This document shows positions 1 to 9,864 of a stretch of DNA of 64,000 nt, one piece after another; position 1 is the first letter of the stretch; each line of letters opens with the position of its first letter. The DNA comes from Croceivirga lutea (GTDB lineage: Bacteria > Bacteroidota > Bacteroidia > Flavobacteriales > Flavobacteriaceae), in contig NZ_JACJUK010000002.1 of the NCBI RefSeq assembly GCF_014235875.1, forward strand, positions 248,001-312,000, in the 5' to 3' direction. The notes beneath the pieces are model-generated. The model did no database searches and was not told the origin of the DNA. It saw only the letters and a list, made by a program, of their open reading frames with translations. The translations under genes and the position numbers were made by a program.

Positions 1-2757
1 AAAGATGCTACTGGTGCTGTTGCTGCAGTAACGTCTGAAGATTTTAATGGTGGTGTTATTGCTTCTCCAGAACAATTAATACAAGGTAAAACTGCTGGTG
101 TTCAAATTACGCAAACTAGTGGTGAACCTGGAGCTGGGGTTGAATTAAGAATTAGAGGTACAAACTCTGTACGTTCTAATAATAATCCATTATTTGTGGT
201 TGATGGAGTGCCATTGGCTGGTGACGATACTTCCGCTAACGGTCAAGATACTGGTTTTGGTTCAGCAGGTTCTAGAAACCCGTTGAACTTCTTAAACCCA
301 GCTGATATTGAAAGCATAAGTGTTTTAAAAGATGCTTCTGCAACGGCTATTTACGGATCTAGGGGTGCTAATGGTGTTGTTATCATTACTACTAAAAGTG
401 GTAGATCAGGCGGTGGAAACTTTGAGTTTTCTTCTCAATTAAGTATCTCTAGCCCTGCCAATGAATATGATTTGTTAAGCGCTGGAGATTATTTACGAGC
501 TGTTGGTGATTATGGAGGAAATGTTGCGAACGCGAATTTCGGTTCTAATACAGATTGGCAAGATGTGGTTACTAGAACAGTAGCTTCTCAAAACCAAAAC
601 TTATCATGGTCTAACAACTACGGTGATGGAAACATAAGAGCTACTTTTGGTTATGGAAAACAATTTGGTGTTGTTGAAAACTCATCATTAGAGCGTTTAA
701 CCGGTAGATTAAACTGGAGCCACAGGTTCTTTGATAACAAATTGAGCTTAAATTTACAAGCAACTGTTTCTCGAGTTAACGATGAAGCTCCGCCAGTAAG
801 TGGTAGTGCTGGTTTCCGTGGTGACTTACTAGGTGCTGCTTATTCAGCAAATCCAACTTGGCCAAACAATGCCAATTTTAATCCTCAAGTTGGTTTACCT
901 GTTCCATCTAATGTTCTAGAAAACACGCAAAGTGTTTCTAATACAAATCGTTTCTTAGGAAACTTTTCAGCTGAGTATGCATTTACCCCTGAATTAAAAG
1001 GTAAAGTAACTTTTGGTTATGACACTTCTGAATCAACCAGATACTCAATGACAAACGCTAATATCATTGGTCTAGATAATGGATCTGCTGGTAATGGTAG
1101 AGGTAATGTTAATGATATTAACGTTGAAAACAGATTATTAGAAGCTACTCTTAACTATACTAAAGAATTTGAAAACTCAAATATTGATGTATTAGTTGGT
1201 TACTCTTTCCAAGATTTTGGTAGAGAAGGTAGAAATGTTCAAGGTTGGGGATTCAGTACTACAAACTTAGATAATATGGGTACTGATTTAGAAAACTCAG
1301 CAAACACTATTGAATCTTCTATTTCTGGTAGCTACCAGCAGTTTGGTATTGGTACAAACCAATCTGAGATTTTTGTTAATAGATTATTCCCTTCTGTTCA
1401 AACTGATTTTATTGCTCCTGAGCAAATTGCTGTACGTTCTATTTTTGCTGATACTTTTGATTTTACTGATGAGTTACAATCATTCTTTGGTAGAATTAAT
1501 TACTCCATTGCAGGTAAGTATTTATTTACTGGTACGGTTCGTGCTGACGGTTCATCTCGTTTTGGTCCTGACAACCAATATGGTATTTTCCCTTCTGCCG
1601 CATTTGCATGGCAAATTGGAGAAGAAGATTTTATTGGTGAAGCTATCTCTACATTAAAACTTAGAATTGGTGGTGGTATAACTGGTAACCAAGAAGGTTT
1701 AGGGTATGGTAACTTTGTTCGTCGTGAAAGATATGGAGGAACTGGTATCGCAAACGACGGGGCTATCAATGGTATTCCTGGAACTGGTGTAGTTTCTTTC
1801 GTAAACAACTCACTTAAATGGGAGGAAACCTTACAATATGGTGTAGGTCTTGACTTCGGTTTTAACAACGACAGACTTTCTGGATCTATTGACGTATACC
1901 GCAAAGAAACAAACGATTTATTATTGAGCTTACAATCTGCACAACCTGCTCCACAGCCATTTGTGTTTGATAATATTGATGATGGTAAAGTGATTAACCA
2001 AGGTATTGAATTTGCTTTAGGATATGATGTAGTACAGTCTGAAGATTTCAACTGGAACGCTTCTTTCAACATTGCTTACAATGACAATATCTTTGAAGAT
2101 TTCCCAGGTCAAATTCCTGCAGGTACCATTAGAGGTCAAGGTCTTTCATTAGCCTTTGCTCAAATTTTAGCTGGTGGTCAACCACTATTTTCTTATTATT
2201 TAAGAGATTTCCAAGGATTTGACGCTAATGGTCAACCAATTGGTGATGTTCAGCAATTTGTAGGCGAAGATGCCTTACCAGATATCAACGCTGGATTCTC
2301 AACTAATTTTAGCTATAAAAATTGGGATTTTTCTGCATACTTAGCGGGTCAGTTTGGTTTCTCTGTGTATAACAACACTAGAAATGCATTCTTTACTGCT
2401 GGTTCTATTGGTAATGCAAGAAATGTAACTTATGATGTTCTTACTTCAGGTGAAGCTCCAAATGCTGCAGCAGAAGTATCTACTCGCTTCTTAGAAAAAG
2501 GTGACTTTGTTCGTTTACAAAACGCAACCATTGGGTACAATGTGCCTCTAAAAGGTGATGGTTTGTTTAAGAGCTTAAGATTATCTGCTACAGGTCAAAA
2601 CTTGTTCTTAATCACTGATTACAGTGGATTAGATCCTGAAGTTAGTGTTCAACCAGGTTCAGGTGACCTTTTAAACGGTCTTCCAACTGCTGGTATAGAT
2701 TACACAGCTTTCCCAAGACCTCGCACAATAACTTTTGGTCTTAATGCTACTTTCTAA
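1..2757 (+). CDS. SusC/RagA-family TonB-linked outer-membrane receptor, 5' end missing
   Basis: The reading frame is open from the first base, so the N-terminus (signal peptide, carboxypeptidase-regulatory-like domain and TonB-interacting region) lies outside the window; 918 residues remain. The visible start is the plug domain: IQGKTAGVQI, the RIRGTNS motif, NPLFVVDGVPL and the ASATAIYGSRGANGVVIITT block are diagnostic for SusC-like proteins. The rest is an aromatic-rich 22-strand type barrel ending in Phe (GLNATF). SusC proteins import oligosaccharides or peptides across the outer membrane together with a SusD lid; the partner gene follows after 18 nt. Codons are strongly biased to GGT/GCT/ACT, as in highly expressed genes. 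The substrate cannot be told from sequence; no glycoside hydrolase or peptidase gene is adjacent in the window. Confidence 0.95.
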   Translation, partial: KDATGAVAAVTSEDFNGGVIASPEQLIQGKTAGVQITQTSGEPGAGVELRIRGTNSVRSNNNPLFVVDGVPLAGDDTSANGQDTGFGSAGSRNPLNFLNPADIESISVLKDASATAIYGSRGANGVVIITTKSGRSGGGNFEFSSQLSISSPANEYDLLSAGDYLRAVGDYGGNVANANFGSNTDWQDVVTRTVASQNQNLSWSNNYGDGNIRATFGYGKQFGVVENSSLERLTGRLNWSHRFFDNKLSLNLQATVSRVNDEAPPVSGSAGFRGDLLGAAYSANPTWPNNANFNPQVGLPVPSNVLENTQSVSNTNRFLGNFSAEYAFTPELKGKVTFGYDTSESTRYSMTNANIIGLDNGSAGNGRGNVNDINVENRLLEATLNYTKEFENSNIDVLVGYSFQDFGREGRNVQGWGFSTTNLDNMGTDLENSANTIESSISGSYQQFGIGTNQSEIFVNRLFPSVQTDFIAPEQIAVRSIFADTFDFTDELQSFFGRINYSIAGKYLFTGTVRADGSSRFGPDNQYGIFPSAAFAWQIGEEDFIGEAISTLKLRIGGGITGNQEGLGYGNFVRRERYGGTGIANDGAINGIPGTGVVSFVNNSLKWEETLQYGVGLDFGFNNDRLSGSIDVYRKETNDLLLSLQSAQPAPQPFVFDNIDDGKVINQGIEFALGYDVVQSEDFNWNASFNIAYNDNIFEDFPGQIPAGTIRGQGLSLAFAQILAGGQPLFSYYLRDFQGFDANGQPIGDVQQFVGEDALPDINAGFSTNFSYKNWDFSAYLAGQFGFSVYNNTRNAFFTAGSIGNARNVTYDVLTSGEAPNAAAEVSTRFLEKGDFVRLQNATIGYNVPLKGDGLFKSLRLSATGQNLFLITDYSGLDPEVSVQPGSGDLLNGLPTAGIDYTAFPRPRTITFGLNATF

Positions 2758-2775
2758 TTAAAAAAATTGAATAAA

Positions 2776-4344
2776 ATGAAAAGAAATCGAATTAAACTAT
2801 TCATGCTTACTGCTGCTACAGCGGTCTTAGCAGTCTCTTGTACAGATTTAGAGATTGAAGCAACTGATTCTATCATTGATGAGTCTACCGCTACTGGTGG
2901 TACATTTAATGGGGTTGAAGACCCACAAGCATCAATTGATAACATTTATAACGGATTTAACGGTATAGGTGACCAAGCTAACTTCTATGCTTTACAAGAA
3001 GTAGCTGGTGATTATGAGTTAGTACCTACAAGAGGTACAGACTGGGGTGACAATGGTATTTGGAGAACTTTACATGCGCACACTTGGGATCCAGGACACC
3101 AATACGTACTAAACGTATGGAACAACTGGAACCAAAGATTATTCTTAGCTTCTGAGGTATTAGACTCTAGAAGTAATGCATCTGCCGATGAAATTGCAGA
3201 CGCAAGCTTCTTAAGAGCTTTCTCAACATGGGTTATCATGGATATGTACGGTCAAGTTCCATTTAGACCAGTTGATGCTGGACCTCAAGAAAATCCAACT
3301 GTTCGTACTAGAACTGAAGCGTTAGCAGATGTTTTAGCTGATATTGATGTAGCAATTGCTGGTTTACCTTCTGTTGCCGCTGGCGATGTTGATAACCAAA
3401 GTAGAGCTTCTAAAGCAACAGCACGTTTCTTAAAAGCAAGAGTGTTACTAAATGCACATGTTTATGATGGTACTGGAACTCCTAGTTCTGCTAACATGCA
3501 AGAGGTAATTGATTTAGTTGATGAAATTGCTGCTGAAGGTTACGCTTTAGAAGATGACTTTTTTAACATTTTTGAGCAATCTGCTGACACTGAAACTATT
3601 TGGTGGTTACCAACTGGTGTAGGTAATCGTATCTGGAATGGTATGCACTACAACATCGTATCTCCTGACAACGGTGGAGGTGGTTGGAATGGGTTCTGCG
3701 TTCTATCAGATTTTTATGATTCATTCGAAGGACCTGCCGATACTAATCGTGCAGGAAATGGTCAAGAAGAGCGTCGTGGTTTTGTTCCTAATCCTGCAGA
3801 CGGAAATATTGAAGAAACTGGTGGTGTAGGATTTGGATTCTTAGTAGGTCAACAATACGGTGCTGATGGTGAACCATTAACTACTAGAAGTGGTCAACCA
3901 TTACAATTCACTAAAGAATTACCTGGATTAGTAGGTAACGGTGAAGACACTGGTATTAGAACAATTAAATATCACCCATTAGGTGATGGTGGTTCTTTCA
4001 GAGCTCATGAGATTATCTTTAGATATGCTGACGCTCATTTAATGAAGGCTGAAGCTATGTTACGTAATGGTGGTGATGCTACTGCTATGGTAAATGAACT
4101 ACGTGTTCTTAGAGATGCTACTCCACTTGGAACAGCTACTTTAGACGATATTTTAGCTGAAAGAGGTCGTGAGTTATACAAAGAAGCTATCAGAAGAACT
4201 GACTTGATTCGTTTTGACCAATTCACTAAAGATTGGCAGTTCAAAAACCCAGATGCAGTTGGTGATGCAAACAGAAACTTGTTCCCAATTCCAACATTAG
4301 CATTATTATCTAATCCTAACTTAGTTCAGAATCCTGGTTACTAA
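2776..4344 (+). CDS. SusD/RagB-family surface lipoprotein
   Basis: This 522-residue protein is the substrate-binding lid that pairs with the SusC porin encoded directly upstream. I chose the ATG at 2776 over a TTG three codons earlier because it gives a normal lipoprotein signal peptide (MKRNRIKLFMLTAATAVLAVSC, lipobox Cys22). The N-terminal region has the TPR-like helical SusD_3 pattern (FLRAFSTWVIMDMYGQVPF), and the C-terminal SusD/RagB domain shows ADAHLMKAEAMLRNGG, ELRVLRD and DILAERGRELYKEAIRRTDLIRF before the usual closing LFPIPTLALLSNPNLVQNPGY. The protein should sit on the outer face of the outer membrane. The operon ends here, at a strong terminator. Ligand unknown. Confidence 0.96.
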   Translation: MKRNRIKLFMLTAATAVLAVSCTDLEIEATDSIIDESTATGGTFNGVEDPQASIDNIYNGFNGIGDQANFYALQEVAGDYELVPTRGTDWGDNGIWRTLHAHTWDPGHQYVLNVWNNWNQRLFLASEVLDSRSNASADEIADASFLRAFSTWVIMDMYGQVPFRPVDAGPQENPTVRTRTEALADVLADIDVAIAGLPSVAAGDVDNQSRASKATARFLKARVLLNAHVYDGTGTPSSANMQEVIDLVDEIAAEGYALEDDFFNIFEQSADTETIWWLPTGVGNRIWNGMHYNIVSPDNGGGGWNGFCVLSDFYDSFEGPADTNRAGNGQEERRGFVPNPADGNIEETGGVGFGFLVGQQYGADGEPLTTRSGQPLQFTKELPGLVGNGEDTGIRTIKYHPLGDGGSFRAHEIIFRYADAHLMKAEAMLRNGGDATAMVNELRVLRDATPLGTATLDDILAERGRELYKEAIRRTDLIRFDQFTKDWQFKNPDAVGDANRNLFPIPTLALLSNPNLVQNPGY

Positions 4345-4370
4345 GAAATTAGATGTTTTAATTACAATAA

Positions 4371-4400
4371 AAGCCCGCTTTAATAGCGGGCTTTTTATTT
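4371..4400 (+). terminator. Rho-independent terminator after susD
   Basis: A 9-bp perfect stem (AAGCCCGCT at 4371-4379 with AGCGGGCTT at 4385-4393) with a 5-nt loop is followed by a T-rich tract. It lies 26 nt after the susD stop codon. Confidence 0.9.
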
Positions 4401-4705
4401 ACCCTGAGTTGCAAACTTATTAACTTCTAGTTGCTTGAATTACTTAAACTAGAACAATAGCTAAGTTTAAAAACACACCCACCCTTATAAATTAGAGCAA
4501 AATAGAACGAATACTGCAATAGGAGTTTATAACTTAAAACCATCCTTCTAAAAATTCTTTCCAAGCTTATATTAATCCTGTCCCAAAATAATAACCCATA
4601 TGCAGGGCTACTGTTTTTGACAATACCTCATTACTACTCAAGTATAAAGTTTACATAATTACCAATTCTATTATCTTTTGCATTGTAAAACATATACTGA
4701 TAGAA

Positions 4706-4737
4706 ATAAAAAAAAGGATGATTTTACAATCACCCCT
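4706..4737 (-). terminator. Rho-independent terminator after the symporter gene
   Basis: Read on the minus strand, an 8-bp stem (GGGTGATT / AATCATCC, one G-T pair; 4716-4723 with 4728-4735) and a 4-nt loop are followed by eight T residues (A-tract 4708-4715 on the plus strand). It lies about 25 nt beyond the symporter stop. Confidence 0.75.
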
Positions 4738-4761
4738 TCAGATTATCTAGCTCTTAATATA

Positions 4762-6411
4762 CTACTTAGCAAACATTACATAAATAGCTACAACAACTAG
4801 ACAAATAACTAAACCAACTTGTTTAACATACTTATAAGGTGTTATTTCAACTTGTTTGGTATACTCTTGCACATAAGCTTCACTTCTAGGCTTAAAATAT
4901 CCTATAATTAACATAATGGCTACATTTAGTAAAAATAGTATCGCCATTATATGCAAATAATGCGGATAAGCTTCCGCTTCAATTATTCGCAACGTAGTTT
5001 CATCTGTAATTCCTTTTGCTGCTGCTGCCTCTAATGCTGTTCCAACTCTATTTGGACCAATTATAAACTGACTAACAATGTAAAGTCCAGAACCTAAGAA
5101 AATTGCAATTTTTGCAGCAATAGCAGGTACTCTTTTGGTTAAATATCCTACAACAATAATTGTTAGAATCGGAATGTTATAAATACCATTAACCTCTTGC
5201 AAATAATCAAATATACTACCTGCACTATCTATTAATGGCGCTATAAACATTGCTGCCAAAGCTAGACAAACACCAAAAACTTTTCCATACTTTACAACTG
5301 TTCGTTCTGATGCTTCTTTGTTAATATGCTGTTTGTATATATCTAAACCAAAAAGGGTTACAGAACTATTTAACACACTATTAAAAGAACTCAATATTGC
5401 ACCAAAAAGAACGGCAGCAAAAAATCCTACTAATGGTTTTGGAAGCACTGCTCGCACCAATTCTCCATAAGCCATATTAGAAGCTATTTCACCATTGAAA
5501 TATTGGTAAGCAATCATACCAGGAAGAACTAGTATTACAGGCCCCAAAATCTTAATAAATGCAGCTAATAACAACCCTTTCTGACCTTCAGCTAAATTTT
5601 TGGCTCCAAGAGCACGTTGAATAATTTGCTGATTTGTACCCCAATAAAATAACTGCACCAACATCATACCCGTAAATAGGGTAACAAAGGGGACTTCTTG
5701 CCAAAATTCACCTGTTGAATCTAAACGCTCCGCTTGATTTGCAGAAAGTGATTCTAACCCTTCAATTACGCTACCATCACCAATAGCCATTAATCCAAAT
5801 ACTGGGATTAAAATACCCCCAATTAAAAGTCCAACTGCATTTATACTATCAGATACAGCAACTGCTTTTAACCCACCAAAAACAGCGTAAATTGAACCAA
5901 TTACGCCAATACCCCAAATACATATAATTACTGATGTTTTATCTGAAACATTCAGCAATTCTGGAATATTAAACATGCCGCTTATAGCAACTGAACCAGA
6001 ATATAAAATCACGGGTAACAGCACTACTACATAACCTGTTAAAAACAGGCCAGAAGTAATGGTTTTAGTAGCCACATCAAACCGTTTAGCTAAGAACTGC
6101 GGCACCGTTGTTAATCCTCCTTTTAAGTATCTAGGTAGTAAAAATATAGCAGTAACCACCATTGTAATAGCAGCTAAAGTTTCCCATGCCATAACAGATA
6201 ACCCATCTTTATATGCACTACCATTTAACCCAACAATTTGTTCTGTTGATAAATTGGTCAATAATAAAGAACCTGCAATTACTCCAGCAGTCAGACTTCT
6301 TCCGGCAAGAAAATAACCATCAGATGTTTTTTCGTCAGTTTTTCTAGTTGCTAAATATGCTATTAGTCCCACTAAGGCGGTAAATCCTACAAACGAGAGA
6401 ATGCCAATCAT
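4762..6411 (-). CDS. Sodium:solute symporter (SSS family)
   Basis: This 549-residue polytopic inner-membrane protein has about 14 hydrophobic segments. The family signatures are visible: DGYFLAGRSLTAGVIAGSLLLTNLS near the N-terminus, VPQFLAKRFD, IYAVFGGLKAVAVSDSINAV, and the QQIIQRALGAK motif in the middle. It resembles the sugar-transporting branch (vSGLT/YidK-like) more than proline or pantothenate carriers, but this is a family-level impression and the substrate is unproven. It is transcribed divergently from the six-gene operon starting at 6568 and convergently with susCD. Sitting between a SusCD pair and a surface lipoprotein operon, it is a candidate inner-membrane uptake step for whatever those systems deliver. 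Confidence 0.92.
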   Translation of the reverse strand: MIGILSFVGFTALVGLIAYLATRKTDEKTSDGYFLAGRSLTAGVIAGSLLLTNLSTEQIVGLNGSAYKDGLSVMAWETLAAITMVVTAIFLLPRYLKGGLTTVPQFLAKRFDVATKTITSGLFLTGYVVVLLPVILYSGSVAISGMFNIPELLNVSDKTSVIICIWGIGVIGSIYAVFGGLKAVAVSDSINAVGLLIGGILIPVFGLMAIGDGSVIEGLESLSANQAERLDSTGEFWQEVPFVTLFTGMMLVQLFYWGTNQQIIQRALGAKNLAEGQKGLLLAAFIKILGPVILVLPGMIAYQYFNGEIASNMAYGELVRAVLPKPLVGFFAAVLFGAILSSFNSVLNSSVTLFGLDIYKQHINKEASERTVVKYGKVFGVCLALAAMFIAPLIDSAGSIFDYLQEVNGIYNIPILTIIVVGYLTKRVPAIAAKIAIFLGSGLYIVSQFIIGPNRVGTALEAAAAKGITDETTLRIIEAEAYPHYLHIMAILFLLNVAIMLIIGYFKPRSEAYVQEYTKQVEITPYKYVKQVGLVICLVVVAIYVMFAK

Positions 6412-6567
6412 GATTTATTAGTTTAGTTAGTTGTAAAATCAGAATTATTCTTAAAGTAAAAGAAATCAGACCAAAATAACACAACCTTAACAATTTTTGT
6501 ACATCTATCTTAAAAACTTCTGACAATTAGATTCATTATCTTGCAAAGCCAATTACAGAAATGGAGA

Positions 6568-9500
6568 ATGATTAGGGTTTTAAAGGCATTTTTTCTTTTA
6601 ATTGTACTAGTAGGCTGTAATGAAAAAAAACAATCATATGTATTTTCAGAGCTCCCTTCTACTGCTACTGGAATTCAATTTTCAAATACACTGAAGCAAC
6701 ATCCAGAATTAAATATTTTAACCTATCTGTACTACTATAACGGTGCTGGGGTAACTACTGCTGATTTTAACAATGATGGTTTAGTTGATATTTATTTCAC
6801 CAGCAATCAAGGGGCTGACAAACTATATCTAAATCACGGAGATTTTAAGTTTACGGATATTACAACCATTGCCAATATTAACAATTCTAGTGGTTGGTCA
6901 ACTGGGGTTACACAAGTAGATATTAACGCGGATGGGTTATTAGATATTTATATTTGTAAGGTTGCTAACTACAAAAATCTAGCAGGTCATAACTTATTGT
7001 ATGTTAATCAAGGAATTAATGATGATGGCATCCCCATTTTTAAAGAACAAAGCAAAGATTTTGGTTTAGATTTTTCTGGATTTTCTACACAAGCCGGTTT
7101 TTTAGATTATGATTTAGACGGAGATTTAGACATGTACTTGTTAAACCATTCTGTTCATCCGAACCGAACTTATGGTAAAGGTGCTAAAAGAAAACAAGTT
7201 GATGCATTTGCAGGAGATAGACTTTACCAAAACAATGATAGCTTCTTTAAAGATGTTTCTTCAACTGCCGGAATTTTTCAAGGAAGTATTGGCTACGGAT
7301 TAGGGATTTCAATTGCAGATATCAATAATGACCGTTACCCTGATATCTACGTTGGTAATGATTTTTTTGAAAACGACTACCTCTACGTAAACCAAAAAAA
7401 TGGCACATTTAAAGAAGTTATTAGTCAAAAAAATCCTTTAGGCCACACTTCTCATTACTCTATGGGCAATGCACTAGCTGACCTTAATAATGATGGATTA
7501 CAAGACATTATCTCTCTAGATATGCTACCAGAAAATTTAAAAACCTACAAAACTTCTGGTTTAGAATACGGATTTCCTATTTACCAACAATATTTAAAAA
7601 ATGGGTACAATCCGCAGTTCATGCAAAACACATTGCATTTAAATAACGGCAATACTTTTTCAGAAATTGCTGAATTATCTGGAATTGCAGCTACAGAATG
7701 GTCTTGGTCTCCTTTACTTGCAGATTTTGATAATGATGGTTTAAAAGACATTTACATAACCAATGGAATCTTGGGTGCTACCAATGATATGGATTACATG
7801 AATTTTATTGCCAATGCTGATATTCAAAAACGTATTGAAGGTGGTATGAAAAGTTCTGACATGCCATTAACTAAAGAAATACCGGCTAAAAAAGTAACCA
7901 ATTATTTTTTCAAAAGTGCGAACGGCTACTCCTTTAAAAATGTTACTAAAGACTGGTCGCCAACATCAAAATCTTTCAGCAATGGGGCATCTTATGCCGA
8001 TTTAGATAATGATGGAGATTTAGATTTAGTGGTTAATAATGTAAATGAAAAGGCCTTTATTTTAAAAAACAACAGTAATTACAATCATGGTTTTTTAAGG
8101 GTAAATCTGGATGGAGAAAACTCAAATAAATTTGGAGTTGGATGCAAATTAGTTCTGTACCAAAAAGACAAATCTCAGACCTTAGAACATTTTCCAACAA
8201 GGGGTTATTTATCTGCAGTATCCAATACGCTTCATTTTGGTTTGGGTAAGGGCAAAATAGATTCTTTATTGGTTTTATGGCCTTCTGGAAAGTCTCAAAT
8301 ACTGAAAAATATAGAATCCAATACATTGCTAAGACTAAAAGAAAATGAGGCTCAGAATACCATTCCTGAATTTAAAGCAAAATCCAACTCTTTTCTAAAG
8401 TCAAAAATGGGTATAGGTTTTTTGCATAAAGAAAATGGCTCATTAGACTTTGACCGTGAACCATTAGCTCCTTTTGCCAATTCTAATTGGGGGCCAACTA
8501 TTGCAGTTGCAGATATTGACCAAAATGGTCTTGAAGATATTTTTCTTGGAGGAGCAAAAAATCAAGCTTCCAAGCTTTTTTTACAAAACACCGATGGTAC
8601 TTTTATACCTTCTCAAAATGAACTATTTGAGCAAAGCAAATTAAATGAAGATACCGCTTCACTATTTGTAGATGTAAATAATGATGGTTTTCTAGACTTA
8701 ATTGTGGCCAGTGGAGGAAATGAATTCAGCAATGGCACGGCAATTCAACCACGATTATATGTAAACAACAAGGGTATTTTAAAACTTAACAAAACTGGCT
8801 TTCCTACTATAGAAAGCAATATTTCTTCAATAAATAGTTTTGATTTTGAAAATGATGGTGATTTAGATCTCATTTTTACCTCAAACACCATTCCAGGAGC
8901 ATTTGGTAAAACCCCTAAGCAATATTTATTACGTAATAATGGAGATGGCAAATTCACAAATAGCACAATAGATTTGGCTTCAAAGTTTGCAATGGTTGGT
9001 AACGTTACAGAAAGTGTTGTCTTTGATATAGATGAAAATGGTTATGCTGATATTATTGTCGTTGGTCAGTGGATGCCAGTTACGTTATTTCTTAACAACG
9101 GTAAAGAACTAAAAAAATCTAACGTAGATGCATTTAAAAACACAAATGGACTATGGAATACTATTCACGCAACTGATTTTGACAATGATGGTGATTTAGA
9201 TATCTTCTGCGGTAATTGGGGGTTAAACTCTAAACTTAGTGCCAGCGCTGAAAAACCTTTGAAATTGTATAGAAATGATTTTGATGGTAACGGTAAAGTT
9301 GAACCATTGGTTACTTATTTTCATGGTGATATTGAAACTCCATTCGCATCCAAAGATGATTTAGTAAAACAACTTCCTTTTTTGAACAAAAGTTACCTTT
9401 CTTACCATGAATTTGCATCTGCAAGTGTCTCAGAGTTATTTGGTAATGACAAACTCAAAAAGGCAGAACAAAAATTTGTTACTGAACTTAAGAGTTGTTA

Positions 9501-9864
9501 CTTCGAAAATATGGGTAAAGGAAAATTCAAAAAGCATCCACTACCCTGGCTAGCTCAACAAGCTCCTATTTTCGACATAATTTCAGATGATTTTAATAAC
9601 GATAATAATACCGATATTTTAATTACCGGAAACAACTTTGAAATTAACACCCAACTTGGTCGCTTAGATGCTTTACGAGGGTTATTTTTGCAAAACGATA
9701 AAAATGAGGGTTTTAAAATTGAAATCACTCAAAACTTAGAAATACTTGGTGCTGTTAGAAACAGTAATACCATAACTATACAAAATACCAAAAACTATAT
9801 CATTGGTCAGAACAACGGTCCATTGTTAATGTTTGAGAAACTAAATGAAACAAATGAGAATTAA
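6568..9864 (+). CDS. FG-GAP/VCBS repeat lipoprotein with ASPIC/UnbV domain (paralogue A)
   Basis: A 1098-residue lipoprotein (start ATG 6568; lipobox ending Cys17, LIVLVGC). It carries many DxNxDGxxD-type calcium-binding propeller repeats (for example ADFNNDGLVDIYF, DYDLDGDLDMYLL, DLDNDGDLDLVVNN). At about residues 505-590 there is an ASPIC/UnbV domain: NKFGVGCKL, FPTRGYLSAVSNTLHFGLG, SLLVLWPSGK. A second set of propeller repeats follows to the C-terminus, so the layout is propeller - UnbV - propeller (CRTAC1-like). An upstream in-frame TTG at 6541 would put nine residues before a normal signal peptide and is less likely. It opens a tight operon and overlaps the next, paralogous gene. Function unknown; surface exposure is inferred from the lipoprotein signal and calcium-propeller content. 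Confidence 0.9.
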   Translation: MIRVLKAFFLLIVLVGCNEKKQSYVFSELPSTATGIQFSNTLKQHPELNILTYLYYYNGAGVTTADFNNDGLVDIYFTSNQGADKLYLNHGDFKFTDITTIANINNSSGWSTGVTQVDINADGLLDIYICKVANYKNLAGHNLLYVNQGINDDGIPIFKEQSKDFGLDFSGFSTQAGFLDYDLDGDLDMYLLNHSVHPNRTYGKGAKRKQVDAFAGDRLYQNNDSFFKDVSSTAGIFQGSIGYGLGISIADINNDRYPDIYVGNDFFENDYLYVNQKNGTFKEVISQKNPLGHTSHYSMGNALADLNNDGLQDIISLDMLPENLKTYKTSGLEYGFPIYQQYLKNGYNPQFMQNTLHLNNGNTFSEIAELSGIAATEWSWSPLLADFDNDGLKDIYITNGILGATNDMDYMNFIANADIQKRIEGGMKSSDMPLTKEIPAKKVTNYFFKSANGYSFKNVTKDWSPTSKSFSNGASYADLDNDGDLDLVVNNVNEKAFILKNNSNYNHGFLRVNLDGENSNKFGVGCKLVLYQKDKSQTLEHFPTRGYLSAVSNTLHFGLGKGKIDSLLVLWPSGKSQILKNIESNTLLRLKENEAQNTIPEFKAKSNSFLKSKMGIGFLHKENGSLDFDREPLAPFANSNWGPTIAVADIDQNGLEDIFLGGAKNQASKLFLQNTDGTFIPSQNELFEQSKLNEDTASLFVDVNNDGFLDLIVASGGNEFSNGTAIQPRLYVNNKGILKLNKTGFPTIESNISSINSFDFENDGDLDLIFTSNTIPGAFGKTPKQYLLRNNGDGKFTNSTIDLASKFAMVGNVTESVVFDIDENGYADIIVVGQWMPVTLFLNNGKELKKSNVDAFKNTNGLWNTIHATDFDNDGDLDIFCGNWGLNSKLSASAEKPLKLYRNDFDGNGKVEPLVTYFHGDIETPFASKDDLVKQLPFLNKSYLSYHEFASASVSELFGNDKLKKAEQKFVTELKSCYFENMGKGKFKKHPLPWLAQQAPIFDIISDDFNNDNNTDILITGNNFEINTQLGRLDALRGLFLQNDKNEGFKIEITQNLEILGAVRNSNTITIQNTKNYIIGQNNGPLLMFEKLNETNEN

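Larger units (their letters stand above)
4345..4761. other. Intergenic region between convergent susD and symporter genes
   Basis: This 417-bp stretch lies between two convergent genes. Apart from the two terminators listed separately (near 4371 and near 4706) it is AT-rich with no open frame of note, no tRNA-like fold and no repeat that I can see. Confidence 0.6.

Noticed and set aside
1500-2072. 190-codon open frame on the minus strand within susC
   Set aside because: Shadow of the strongly codon-biased susC gene; its product has no signal or domain and it lies wholly inside the coding sequence.
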